From the NCBI GenBank assembly GCA_910592005.1, contig CAJVPP010001128.1, positions 1 to 22,539 on the forward strand: a DNA stretch of 22,539 bases, in the 5' to 3' direction. This document shows, piece after piece, positions 9,960 through 20,581 of the stretch. The stretch comes from Funneliformis mosseae (Eukaryota > Glomeromycota > Glomeromycetes > Glomerales > Glomeraceae). The notes below the pieces were generated by a model, which was not told the origin of the DNA, made no database searches, and worked only from the letters and a program-made list of their open reading frames with translations. Every line of letters begins with the position of its first letter. The first letter of the stretch is position 1. Position numbers and translations under genes: made by a program.

Positions 9960-11880
9960 TTTACCATATAAATTATAGAATAATTATTGATACAACTCAA
10001 AAGATATAAATGAGTAATGCTGATCATATTTAGGAATTTTTAATTATTTTAAAATATAAATTAAATTCAAAAATAATTATTACAATTTTTAAAAATAGAT
10101 GAAAGAAAACCATTATTTTGTTCTAATAATATGATTACTATTTCACAATATTTTGATTTACAATATTGTAAATTATTACATTTGTGAATATTAAAAAAGT
10201 AATAATAAATTTGAATATGAATTTTTATTTAAAGTTAAAAAATTAATGTTTCCATTATATTATCTTTTGAAATATTATTCTTTTTCATAATTTATATAAA
10301 ATTTCTTCAGAATAAGTAAAATTCTAATATGTTAAATTATTATCAACTACTTTTCTATTTCGTAAATGATTGCCAATTTATTATAAAAAAGTATAATTCC
10401 TACAAGTTTTTTAGATAAAGATGCTATACTTTGTTCTATAAGATTGTATGCAGATTGACCAGATGCATATGTACGAATTATCATATAATCCAAGTCTGCA
10501 TCACAAAAATATTTACAGTATTGTTTTATATTTTTTAAATGACATGGATTTTTATCAGGTTCTCCATCTACTAAAAGAACTACGATTGGTCAATACATAT
10601 TATTGTTATCCAAAAAAGATGATTGAAAACTTTGAAGATGTTGAATTTTTTGTAAATTAAACATATGACTTGAAGCTATTGTTGAAATCCATAATTCTAT
10701 TTATACAAAAACTGCTAATTTTCCTGATCACATTGACTCATTTGTATCAGTCATATTAATTAATTTGTGTTTTAAAGATACTGAAAAATCATAATCGAAA
10801 ATAGATACAGGTTGATTTTGTGATTGAACTGTTAATAAAGTATGATCTACTGCTGGAATTCCTAAAAGTACTTTTACTTTATCATCTTATAATATAATAA
10901 TTGAATTTTCAGAAAAAGTCTCTACAAATTGCTTAGCACCTTTTACAGATGCTAAACAATAATGATCATCTTCATGTGGACTCATTTCATTTCTAAATAC
11001 TGCAGTATTTCTAATAAGAGCTGAATGGTGATGACGATTTGCTTAAATAGAATTTGGATGGCATAGTAAAAGGTATATTTGAAGACAGGACTTTAATATA
11101 TACTGATTATAATTTTCCTTTATAGTTGAACGAAGATGTGAAATTGTACAAACTTTAATCCATTCTTTTCTTTAACGATTATCTGCTGAACTAAACTCTA
11201 TATATGCATGTAACTGATCATGTAATTCTGGATTTTTGAGAATGTAAGAAGGTTTACCTGATGAATCATACTTTTTCATAATATTTTCTTTTAATAATTG
11301 CTGTTTTCATTCCTGAAGTTTTCCTTGTGCTGCTACATGATGTTTTAAATAATTAAGCCATTTATTTTATTATGTAATTACTTTGTTTTTCTTTATTTAT
11401 TTGGTATACAAGTTGCTATTGCATAGAACTTTCTGTTGTAATATTAAGCATAGTATTATATTCTACTAATTTTTTTATGTATATTCTCTTTATTAATAGC
11501 ATATTGTTATGCTATTGCATTTAGCGATGCTTGATTTTTCTTATTAAATTTAGAACGAATTTGTATAGACTTTGTTTAACATGATAAACTAATCTAAAGT
11601 TTCTAAAATTTAAAGTTTGAAATTTATATCTTGTTAATAGAATTGAAGTAGCTAAAAAACTTGTGATAGTATTTTTAATTTCATTTATATTATTTGATTT
11701 TATTTCAGCTCACATAGCATTTGCTTGCTCTAATAGTTATTGTTTTGGTAGTGTTGATTTGAAAGTTTGATTATTTTTTGATATGCCTATATATTATAAA
11801 ACTCATGATATAGGTGTGTTGGATTTTTGTAAAGATATTTTTTTTCAAACTTTGAACTTGTTAAAAAAGTTTGCATATTT
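9960..11880 (-). pseudogene. Decayed DDE transposase-like protein of a Glomeromycotina repeat family
   Basis: Read on the minus strand from high to low coordinates: WLNYLKHHVAAQGKLQE, KKYDSSGKPSYILKNPEL, RHHHSALIRNTAVFRNEM, HYCLASVKGAKQFVETF, a stop, DDKVKVLLGIPAVD (Asp at 10881-10886), then VVLLVDGEPDKNP (Asp at 10566-10568) and GQSAYNLIEQSIASLSKKL (Glu at 10434-10436). Downstream is a Cys cluster (CNNLQYCKSKYC, about 10152-10187) and a final KIPKYDQHYSF trace near 10000. The three acidic residues, in DDK, VDG and IEQ contexts, look like a DDE catalytic triad. I recall this protein type as multi-copy in Rhizophagus-like genomes; its superfamily is not certain. At least four in-frame stops, each one transition from Gln, Arg or Trp codons, show it is a pseudogene. 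The N-terminal part above 11350 is barely readable. Confidence 0.6.
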
Positions 11881-12229
11881 TAATATTCACAAAATATATA
11901 AAATGAAATAATAAAAGGATAGATAACTAACAAAAAATATTTATTTATTATTATCAAAAACTATCATACTAAGTTGCTTTTGATACAGAGAAATTTTTTT
12001 TTTATAAATAGAGACTAAGGAATGTGACAGTTGAAAAATTATAAGTTCCTAAATAAATTTTTTATAAATTTATTAATAAAGATAAATAACAGCTTCTGGA
12101 TCAAAACAAATAAAAGAAATATATACCTTTTTGTTATCTTATAAATAAAAAGGATAAGAAAAAGAAGTCTATGCAAAAAATTTTTTTAAAAAAAAAAGAT
12201 TATCAATTTATTAATATCAGATTATAAGG
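11881..12229. other. AT-rich gap between two transposase relics
   Basis: Nothing is recognised. It separates the minus-strand DDE relic from the plus-strand Tc1/mariner relic and could hold the terminal repeats of either. I could not pair any inverted repeat across the relics. Confidence 0.4.
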
Positions 12230-13003
12230 AAGAAGGGGATTAGACCTTATATTAGCGTTTAATCACATGATTTCTAGCCCTTCTCTTAGTGAACAGACTA
12301 TTTGTTATGAGCTAAAAAAATCTTAAATTTGTATCTGTTCGTTTCAGAAAGGTTCCTCTTTTGACACAAAAAACAAAAGAGAACTGGTTGTCTTAGGTTT
12401 GTGATCACATAAATTATAATTGAAAATAGGTAGTATTTTCTAATGAAACTACACTTCAAATGTTTTGTAATACTCTTCCTATATGATCACATGATAAAAA
12501 GCTTATTATTCTAATAATAAAACACCTATTTAAAGTTCATATTTGGGATGCAATTAGTTTTAAGAGAAAAATTGGCATACACATATTTACTAAAAATTTG
12601 GATTGTCATTTATACTGTTAAATTTTGAATGAACATTTATATGATCAATTCAATACATGATAACTGATGGGTCTATCAGTAAGATAATAATCTAAAATAT
12701 ACTTCCTGTGATATTTAAAGTGACTTAGAAACTCACCTTTCAGGTCAGATTCTTTCTTAGCCTTCCTATAGCCTTGACCTTAATCCTATTGAGAATGTTT
12801 GGGCTATTTTAAAGAAAATGTTAAGAAAGAGATCAAGAGAATGATGATACAAAAGAAAAAAATTTCAAAAGAAATTTTTTTAAATTTAATTAGAAAGGAA
12901 TGGAATAATATTAAAAACATCACAATAATTAACTACATTAATAGCATATCAAGTCACATTAAAGCATGTATTGACATAAAAGAAGACTATATAAAATATT
13001 AAT
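12230..13003 (+). pseudogene. Decayed Tc1/mariner transposase
   Basis: From about 12345 one frame reads VPLLTQKTKENWLS, a stop, then VVFSNETTLQMFCNTLPI, KVHIWDAISFKRKIGIHIF and ILNEHLYDQFNT. A shift then gives a stop, DNNLKYTSCD (12683-12712), and a further one gives LDLNPIENVWAILKK (12773-12817). The last part, in another frame, is EIFLNLIRKEWNNI, HIKACIDIKEDYIKY, ending at 13002. The segments match the Tc1/mariner order: SDET-type first Asp (here Asn, 12442-12444), QQDNDPKHT-type second Asp (kept, 12683-12685), and PDLNPIENVW third acidic residue (kept, 12776-12778), about 30 codons after the second as usual for this superfamily. Stops and frameshifts make it dead. No terminal inverted repeats were identified. 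Confidence 0.75.
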
Positions 13004-13392
13004 TAATTAATAAAATATATGTAATTTTAGTTTATCTTTCAGAAAATAAAAAATTATTTTGATATTTTATTATAAAATTACGCACATATTATTAAAAAGA
13101 CTGAGTATCATTACTTTCACTAGAGTCTGTATATTTTAACCTTATGATATAAGAATTATTAACTTTTTTAAAGATTGGTAATATTTTTTAATTTAAAAAT
13201 CAATATAAAAAATTTTAATTTATATAAATTACTTAATAATTAGATATAATATTGAAAATTATTTATTAGAAATAAAGTTAAAATATATGAAATTTTATAA
13301 AAAATAAACATTTATTATGTTAATTTTAAAAAGCTTAGAATTTTATAAGTTTTAACAAATAATTTCTAATTATTGAAAACATATAGAAATTC
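13004..13392. other. AT-rich gap, nothing recognised
   Basis: Follows the stop codon of the Tc1/mariner relic and precedes the pogo/Tigger-like tail. No frame or paired repeat is visible. Confidence 0.4.
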
Positions 13393-13770
13393 TTTTATAA
13401 AATGAAATGGATAATAAAATGAATTATAAAATTAAGGTTTCTGATTAAGAAGGATTTTTTGATGAAATAAAAATATAAGAGCTGATTTACTAATTTTTAT
13501 TTGATAATTTTATGAATGTAAGAGGCTTTTTTCATATTGATAGTTATTTAAAAAATAATGAAGGATTAACTGATGATGAAATTATAGCTATAGTAAAATC
13601 AAACAATAATAAACTAGAAATAGATCCAAATAAAAAACCTTTAAAAATAATCTCAAAAAAAAGAAGTTTTAGATCATTTAGATGATCTTGTTTTATTTTT
13701 TAAACATTTATCAGATATTTTTATTAATCTAAACAAATTAAAACAAATTACATTAGATAGTTTTATTTAA
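13393..13770 (+). pseudogene. C-terminal tail of a pogo/Tigger-like transposase
   Basis: The plus strand reads, in one frame with early stops, a possible N-side (MDNKMNYKIKVSD) and then NNEGLTDDEIIAIVKSNNN from about 13556. A frameshift in the A-run near 13660 leads to KEVLDHLDDLVLFFKHLSDI and ends in ITLDSFI with two stops at 13768-13773. I recognise LTDEEIIxLVKSNN and the HLDDLxxFFEHxSD pattern, with a terminal TxLDxF, as the tail of pogo/Tigger (DDE_1, CENP-B-like) transposases abundant in these fungi. The catalytic core is absent upstream, so this is a truncated copy. About 20 codons between the LSD and LDSF parts also appear deleted. Confidence 0.55.
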
Positions 13771-14462
13771 TAATATGTATCATATATTCTAATATTTTAT
13801 AATAATAATATAATTCCAACTGTTATACTTGTCAATTATTAAATTTTTATTTTATGTTTAATAAATTTAAGATTGTCATTATATAGTATAACAGTGCAAA
13901 ATTTTTTATATTAATATTGATTAATATACTATATTAAAATATTAGTACATAAAATTTTTATAATGATAATTCAATATATCGATATTTTTTCCTAAACTGG
14001 AAACATCAAACAAAATTACAAAGCTAAATTAGCAAAAATTATTTATTTTCTAGTTATAAAGTTATATAAAAATCTTGTTAAAGAGAAGCAAATTATCAAA
14101 GTTTCTGTACAAAACTTTCTAAAGCTATACTGGTATATCTAGAATATATTTTTTTTAAAAAAACTGTTGACTAAAATTTCTGTATAATACTTTAGAAAGA
14201 ATAGACAGGAAAAATAGCGATATTTGCAAAGTGAATGAGGATCTATGAAGAATAGAAGTAGAAATAGATAGTGCGAGGATTTCAGTAAGCATAATAATAG
14301 ATGGTCTTAATATCTTTTACTCAATAATATCGGTCAAGTTCTGAGAAAATTAATGATTTTCGAGAAACAAAATATCTATTCAAAAATTAAATTAACTGTC
14401 AATTTATTCTTAAAAAAAAATTCTATGTATTATCTCACAGCATTAACAATCTCTTTAAAATC
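13771..14462. other. AT-rich stretch, mostly blank
   Basis: Nothing definite. From about 14200 short coding-like pieces appear in shifting plus-strand frames (for example KIKLTVNLFLK near 14375). They may belong to the unknown relic that follows. Confidence 0.35.
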
Positions 14463-15132
14463 AAACCATCAGAAACACCATTAGATAATAAAGAAGATTT
14501 TATTTAGAGTATTGTTGATAGGTTTTACAAGAACTAAAGAAATGTTATTGATGATATGATAGGAATTTGACTCAAAGAATCAGCACATTCTTCTATAAGA
14601 CATAAATGAAAATCTGTTGATAACATTAAAACTCTAAATTTCAGTAACTAAACGAAAACTAATATGTGACTTTACCTATTACAATAGAGGTAAAACTTTT
14701 TAATGAAAATGCAAATAATTCATACGAATTCAAAATAAATCTTCATTTCATAATAAGATGAACAAAGATGTTTTATATGATAATGAAATTGAAAGATTCA
14801 CTAAACTTTATAATATTACTAATTTTTATCTTGTACTTTTATATTATAATTCAATTTTCTGATTAAAAGACTCTGATAACGTTATTTATATGTAATCTCG
14901 TACAGATAATAAGATAATATATAGAGGAAGTAATATGAAAGAAGCTTTGATAAATTTTCTCTTTCATCAGAAAAATTTTTGCTATATTAAAGAATATACA
15001 TATGAATTGATATCAATAAAAAAAATTAAAGATAAAGCTATAAAATAGTATTAAGAGAGTAAAAAGACTGTAATTAAAATTATAGTAATTAATAAATTAC
15101 TAAAACCATTAGAAGAAAAAAAGAAAGGATAA
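14463..15132 (+). pseudogene. Decayed gene of unknown family
   Basis: The first part reads PSETPLDNKEDFI, a stop, SIVDRFYKN, a stop, then KESAHSSIRHK and KSVDNIKTLNFSN. A second frame gives LPITIEVKLFNENANNSYEF. The last part, 14758-15132, is one frame of 125 codons from ATG to TAA. It is broken only by stops at 14860, 14893, 15046 and 15052, each reachable by a transition from Trp or Gln codons. Readable pieces are DVLYDNEIERFTKLYN, NFLFHQKNFCYIKEYTYELI and a basic Lys-rich tail (EEKKKG). The long frame and protein-like composition support a real ancestral gene. I do not recognise the family; a mobile-element accessory gene is a guess based on the neighbours. Confidence 0.45.
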
Positions 15133-16136
15133 AAAAAGATGGGAAACAAAATGAAGCAAAAATTCTTTGATTTAGTTACCATTTATTTTATAGTCATTTA
15201 TAGTGTTATTTTATTTAACTTAATTAATTCTTTTAATTAATGTAAATGAAGATATATGCGAATTTAAACATCAAATATGATGAAACTTTTATGTAATATA
15301 ACATATTAGCAGTGATTCTTTTGCAATTGTAACTAAAGATTCATTAGTTTGCATTATAGTGGTATGTAATAATTTATGTTTTTATATTATGTTTGACTTT
15401 TGTTATTCCAATATCATTGTTGGATTGATGCAACTGTAAAGAATTTTTATGATCAAAAATCACATGAATATTGAGGTTAAAATTTAGAATATTTCACCTA
15501 TACCAGAGACCCGAAAATATTCTAATTTAATTGTAATAAAAATTTTATTTATTTATTACTATTTTGATTATTAAAATTAAAATATATCATAAGATTCTAA
15601 ACTTAAATTTTGCCTAAACTTCTTTCTACTACATAGGAAGAGATTAGCAACCATATATAAATTACATATTATTTTTTCTAAAAAAGAAGTTGTAACATAA
15701 CTTTATTCAAATTCATCTAGTTCAAAAAATTCAAATTCCCTGAAGTTCATCATATATAATTTATTCTTTTTATGCTTCGCATTAGGAAGGAATATCTCTC
15801 AAGTTTTATTTATTTCTCTTAAATCTTACTAAATCATATATTAGACTTACAATTCTAGCAAAACAAATTGACAATTAAATAATAGTAAATATTTCATATG
15901 ATTTTTATTTAAAAAACCTTAAAATTTTAATATATTGTATCTTATAATATACACTTTAAGACATAATAATTATTTAATAGTCTATTGTACAATAATAATT
16001 TTTTTATTACTAATTCTATACATTTCAAAATAGATTTTAAAAAATAAATATATATAAAAAAAAATATATTTTTTTAATAATCTTCTATATGTTTTTCTAT
16101 ATTATACTGTATTTAATAATCATATAAAGATAAAAT
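15133..16136. other. AT-rich stretch with one short inverted repeat
   Basis: No gene recognised. At 15481-15494 and 15515-15528 two 14-bp arms (AATTTAGAATATTT and AAATATTCTAATTT) pair at 12 of 14 positions around a GC-richer 20-bp loop. This could be a small hairpin. The rest shows no structure I can support. Confidence 0.4.
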
Positions 16137-16416
16137 ATAACTCATTAGAATTGTCTCATTAAGACAAATTGAATGGTAATAAATTCATATCTTTAAGTGT
16201 AAAGCTTGTATAATTATGAGATAAAGTACTAAATAAATTAGCAGTATTTATTGACATTCATTACACATGACATTTTATGATATTTTTTTATATCTAGTTA
16301 TTACAGAAAAATGAATTATAGTTCATTAAATTCAACTTATTGAGATGAATCTAATGATACTAAATTCATATCCCTAGACGTAAAACTCATGAAAGTATGA
16401 AATTATAAAAAAAATT
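16137..16416. repeat. Two diverged direct repeats 180 bp apart
   Basis: Copies at about 16137-16225 and 16317-16405 align largely without gaps. Both share a TCATTA start, an (A/G)AGA(C/T) core, then AATG, TAAATTCATATC and GTAAA, and most differences are transitions. No frame runs through both. They look like two copies of a dispersed repeat or a decayed tandem array with a 180-bp period. Confidence 0.55.
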
Positions 16417-17629
16417 GTTAGTTTTTTTTGCCATAACTGTATATGATACTCTTCCTAATAATAATAGCTAATCAATGAAAATATAAACTTTTTTTTCTCA
16501 TTTATAAATGAATAATGAATAATTAATGTAAAGGTTATTTTAGATGGTAAAATAAATATGAATGTTCACTTTTGATTCTAATTTACATATTCAAAATGTT
16601 AACAGAAATTTTTAATTCAATATTTCTCATAAATCAATTGATATAATTATTCATCTTTGTTAAGCTTTATAGTAAATGAATTATCACTAAAAATAAAGAA
16701 ATAAGGTTAACTTAAAACTTATTAAAATAGGAATACATATTCATGATGTAAATATTAAGTTCTATTATTTTTTTTATTACATATAATTGGTTAGAAAATG
16801 TAGCATAGTAATAAAATAGAAAGTATATGAAAAGTATTAAAAGAAATCATTTTATATAGAATTAGCTTATGTAATTAATAATTAATTATTTTGATTTCTT
16901 AAAAAATGATTTTCATTTATTAGATTCATTCATTCAAATAATCTCTAGATTTTGCTTTAAATTTTTATTTCTTTTATCTATTTTAGTTCAAATGTGTTAT
17001 TTTAGTTTTAAAATTCTTTTTTATTATCTTTTCTTCTTTGCTTTTTTCGAACATATCTATCTTTATAATCAAGATAAGTCTAATAAAAACTTATTTAAAA
17101 TAATGCTGTCATTGTACTTTATTTTTGAAATGAAAAATGTAATAGTAAAAAATATGTTTAAATAGGTGAGTAATAGGTATTATATAGAAATACATAGAAA
17201 AAATATATGTGAAATGAGATACATTAGTGTAGAAATTCAATTTCCATTCTAATTATAAAGATATTAACTTTAAAAGTATAAGAACCTTTCTTTTTAAACT
17301 TCAAGAAGCTCTTAGAACATTGCTTTAGTTATAATATAGCAATATTTTAACTGAATCTACATATAGAAATAGTAAAGCTTTATAGTTGAAATTTATTATT
17401 ATACTTTTACACTTTACTAACAAAATACTTTTATATTTCACAAGATAAAATATATTATTTCTTCACTTACTTATTGATATTAATGATCACACTTTCTATA
17501 GTATAACTTTCTCTTGTTTGTGATTAAAATATCATAAAGAGAGAAAATAAATAAAACTGAATTTTGGCTTGAAATCTTATATATATCGTAATTTTTTGTA
17601 AAAAATCTTTTTTTAATACAAAAGATTTT
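16417..17629. other. AT-rich stretch, nothing recognised
   Basis: No sustained frame, RNA gene or clear repeat found on either strand. Confidence 0.45.
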
Positions 17630-17978
17630 AAAAAAAAATATAAAAAAAATAAAAGAAAAATAAAAAAGAACAGGAAAAGGAAGGAAGTGGAAAAAATAAA
17701 AAAAGAAAAGGGAAAGGAAGGAGGTAGAAAAAAATAAAAGACTAGGGAAAGAGAAGGTAAAAAAAGATAAAAAAGACCAGAAGAAGGTGAGAGTAGGAAA
17801 AAAAAAAAAATATATATATAAAAAAATAAAAAAAACTGAAAAGAGAAAAAATATAAAAAAAAATGAAAAATCAAGAAGTAAGGGAAGTAGAAGATATAGA
17901 AGATATAGTAAAAGTAAGAGATATAAAAGATATAGGAAAAGTAGAAGATAAGGAAAATAGGAAGATATAGAAGAAGGT
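17630..17978. repeat. Long purine-rich (A/G) tract
   Basis: For about 350 bases the plus strand is almost only A and G, with scattered T and very few C. It contains GGAAAGGAAGGAGG-like blocks, long A runs, and toward the right imperfect GAAGATATA repeats (about 17888-17975). The minus strand is correspondingly pyrimidine-rich and gives a 178-codon open frame made almost entirely of Phe, Leu, Ser, Tyr and Ile, which is a composition artefact. Such tracts can adopt triplex (H-DNA) forms. Confidence 0.75.
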
Positions 17979-19591
17979 TGCTTGAAATTTATTTCTTTTA
18001 TAATGAAAATGATCAATATTTATAAATAATTATTCAAATAAAATTTGATAAATCAAATTTAGAAAGTAATACATTATGTAGTTTTACTATTGATTTTTTT
18101 AGTTCACATTATATCAAAATATATTGAAAATTTTAAATACGTAAGAATATTTGCTTTAACTGATAATATTATATTTCAACTATTTCTTTGATTTTAAAGA
18201 AGATTAATAATTAGTCGTAACTAAATTAGAAAACACATGCAATTTTTTAATTATAGGTAAATTGTATTATGATTTTGATTACCAAATCTTTATTTTAGAA
18301 AGCATAACATTTTCCCTTTTTTTAATATAATCAAAAAGTGTCAATTAAATTCAGATAAAATATATTATATATAATATATAAAAAAAAATTATTAGTCTTT
18401 AAAATTCTTTTTTTTTTGATATGATGATATATTATTTTAGTAAGTTAGAAAGCTATCAACAATATGCGTTAATTATACATGTAATTTACTAGAAAAAATC
18501 TGTTGAAATTAGAAGTTATAGAAAAAAATTGTATCACTATAAATATACATTAAAATTAAAATTATACTAGATAATGAGAATTGTTAAAGCATCTGAAGTA
18601 TTCTATTACTTTTTATTTAACATTATATAAGAATCATCGCAAAAATTAAAAAATAATTTTCTTAAGGAAAATCTTAAAAATAAATGTTTTCCTTTTATTT
18701 AAAGTAAATTAATAATCAAAAGCATATGCATATGATATCTGTACTACACGTGATCTACTAAATAAGTATTATATTATAGTTGATCAAATGATCAATTATT
18801 TTATAAGTAATACTTTTAATTATAAATAAAATACTTAATTTTAATTGGTCTATTTTTTATAAAAATTTTAATTTAATATTAAAATATTAATATCACTTAT
18901 ATTATTATATACTGTATATTTAAATAATTAATTTTTATAAATATTTGAAGTACTATTTTAAATTATTCTGCAATTAAAAGTTAAATAATATTTGCTTTGG
19001 TAATTCTTTAGATTCATTATTTTCTATTAATTGAATTTTATCTTCTTAATCAATTTTAATTTTGAAATTTCTTTAGTAATTCTACAAATAATAAATTTTA
19101 TATTGTTATTAATTTTAATAAATTCTAAATAAACAAATACTTATACTTTAGATATTGTAAATAATATTAATAATAAATATGACTATATGAAAAAGAAATG
19201 GATTTCATTAATATATAAAAATTAGATATTAATTGTAACATTTTACAATAATTTTGAAAATTATATTTTTCTAATAAATTAAATGGTAAATATTCTAAAC
19301 TAAAGATCATTGGCAAAAATTATTTATTAAATTTATATTAAAATAATATGAAAGCTTATTTTTATTACATTAATTAAATTTTTATTATTTATTTTTTTAA
19401 TATTATTTTTTAACTTTTATAAACAATTTTTTAAAAAAAATAGATATTTTATTAGTTATTTTTATTAAATCTTTTTTATAATAAGATACTTTTTGTAGTA
19501 ATATATATATTTTAAAATACATTTTTATGACAAAAATAATTAATAGCATAAGTTACTCTTAAAAGTTATTTATGTATATCAGCCATTTATA
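17979..19591. other. AT-rich stretch, nothing recognised
   Basis: Almost pure A/T from about 18800 on. A short hairpin (TTGATCAAATGATCAA, about 18780) is too small to interpret. No gene or repeat supported. Confidence 0.45.
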
Positions 19592-19619
19592 ACTAAATAA
19601 TATAATTATATTATTTAGT
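19592..19619. repeat. Perfect 28-bp palindrome
   Basis: Arms of 14 bases (left ACTAAATAATATAA) are exact reverse complements with no spacer. The ACTAAATAA phrase also seeds the tandem units at 19669-19744 and recurs near 19850, so palindrome and tandem array belong to one repeat family. Confidence 0.8.
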
Positions 19620-19668
19620 CATAAACAGCTTAGATTAGGTTATTTAGTAATAAAATAATCTAGATATG

Positions 19669-19744
19669 ACTAAATGATCTAAATATAACTAAATAATTTA
19701 AATATAACCAAATAATCTAAATATAACTAAATAATATAAAGTTA
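19669..19744. repeat. Four 19-bp tandem units
   Basis: Units begin at 19669, 19688, 19707 and 19726 and follow the pattern ACTAAATAATCTAAATATA; the last is diverged at its end. An inverted copy (GGTTATTTAGT, near 19638) and a direct copy (ACTAAATAACC, near 19849) flank the array. This hints at a short inverted-repeat element spanning about 19635-19870. Confidence 0.7.
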
Positions 19745-20137
19745 ATAATCTAATTAAACAACCTAATTGTGATGATTTTTTATACCTATCTAATTTTCTT
19801 ATTATAATTCTTACCTTTGAAATCTTAAATAATCTAATTATAACTATGACTAAATAACCTAAATATGCCCTTTTTATTATATGCTGTGTGTTAATAAATG
19901 CTTTCTGGTATAATTTATGCTGGTAGAGTTTCACAGCTGATTAGTTATTAAGTAGGTGGTAGTTTGTTTCAATTTTTAAGCCTTTTGATTGCTGATCAGG
20001 CATGTAATGCCATGCTATCCTTCTTGGTTACCAGTGTTAGGCCAACTAGTTTGAATACTAGTTCTATATTAAGAATTTGTACCTATTTAGTTGCCTTTTT
20101 AGATATTAAAATGTGGTAAAAAAAATATCATATCAAG
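19745..20137. other. GC-richer stretch without a recognised gene
   Basis: From about 19868 the base composition rises clearly above the flanks and stays so until about 20440. It holds a small inverted pair, AACTAGT (20044-20050) and ACTAGTT (20057-20063), but no convincing frame. It may be the body of a younger repeat, possibly continuous with the tRNA-like segment that follows. Confidence 0.35.
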
Positions 20138-20230
20138 TGGCGCAGTAAATTTGTGGTTAATTTTAGCTAACACTATATCATAATTTTAGCTAATCTTTTA
20201 ACATGTGATTTGAGGATCCAGTTTGATACC
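20138..20230 (+). mobile_element. Possible tRNA-derived SINE head (A and B box-like)
   Basis: TGGCGCAGTAAATTTGTGG at 20138-20156 resembles a polymerase III A box (TGGCNNAGT). GAGGATCCAGTTTGATACC at 20212-20230 resembles a tRNA T-arm with a B box (GGTTCGATACC with changes). The spacing, about 80 bases, is longer than in a tRNA. A local duplication of TAATTTTAGCTAA between the boxes could explain part of it. No cloverleaf can be drawn, so it is not a tRNA gene. A SINE is plausible but unproven. Confidence 0.3.
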
Positions 20231-20581
20231 AAGATGGTGACTTGATAGTGTTCTAGAACTATCATAGAAGTATTATAGAACTAGCAGTTTACCAGCTTGG
20301 ATGTTAAGTTATTATATCCAAAGATCTGGTTGAAATTGTGAAATAATACTGGCTGAATTTATACTGCACCTTACTGCATCAGTCACATAACTTTTGCTGA
20401 TCTACAGATCAGAGATGTAAATATATTGCTGATATTTGGTTAATTTATCTCTATAATAAATGAAATTAAAGACAAAACTATTCTATATAATCCCATTATG
20501 CGTCAAGTCATATATATTACTTATAATTTTAGATCAGTTTAAAATATATTGTCATTCTCTATTACTATTACTTACTTATAT
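20231..20581. other. Stretch downstream of the possible SINE, unresolved
   Basis: Begins with repeated TAGAACTA phrases at about 20252-20284. From about 20580 down to 20446 on the minus strand the coiled-coil relic's frame may continue past its TAG at 20582, with frequent stops (readable piece SKIISNIYDLTHNG). The plus-strand frame 20460-20666 is antisense to that relic. Confidence 0.3.

Noticed and set aside
10448..10660. 70-codon plus-strand frame
   Set aside because: It is antisense to the recognisable minus-strand DDE transposase relic, whose motifs explain the sequence better.
12799..13002. 67-codon frame as an independent small gene
   Set aside because: Its C-terminal part is the tail of the Tc1/mariner transposase, and its ATG lies within that element's ENVW coding region in a shifted frame.
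17480..18016. 178-codon minus-strand frame rich in Phe, Leu and Ser
   Set aside because: It is the translation of a pyrimidine tract. The low-complexity composition and lack of any domain fit a composition artefact and not a membrane protein.
19698..19934. 78-codon minus-strand frame
   Set aside because: Its distal part is translated from the 19-bp tandem units, and the rest has no recognisable pattern.
20138..20230. A functional tRNA gene
   Set aside because: A and B box-like sequences are present, but the spacing is too long and no acceptor stem or anticodon arm can be folded.
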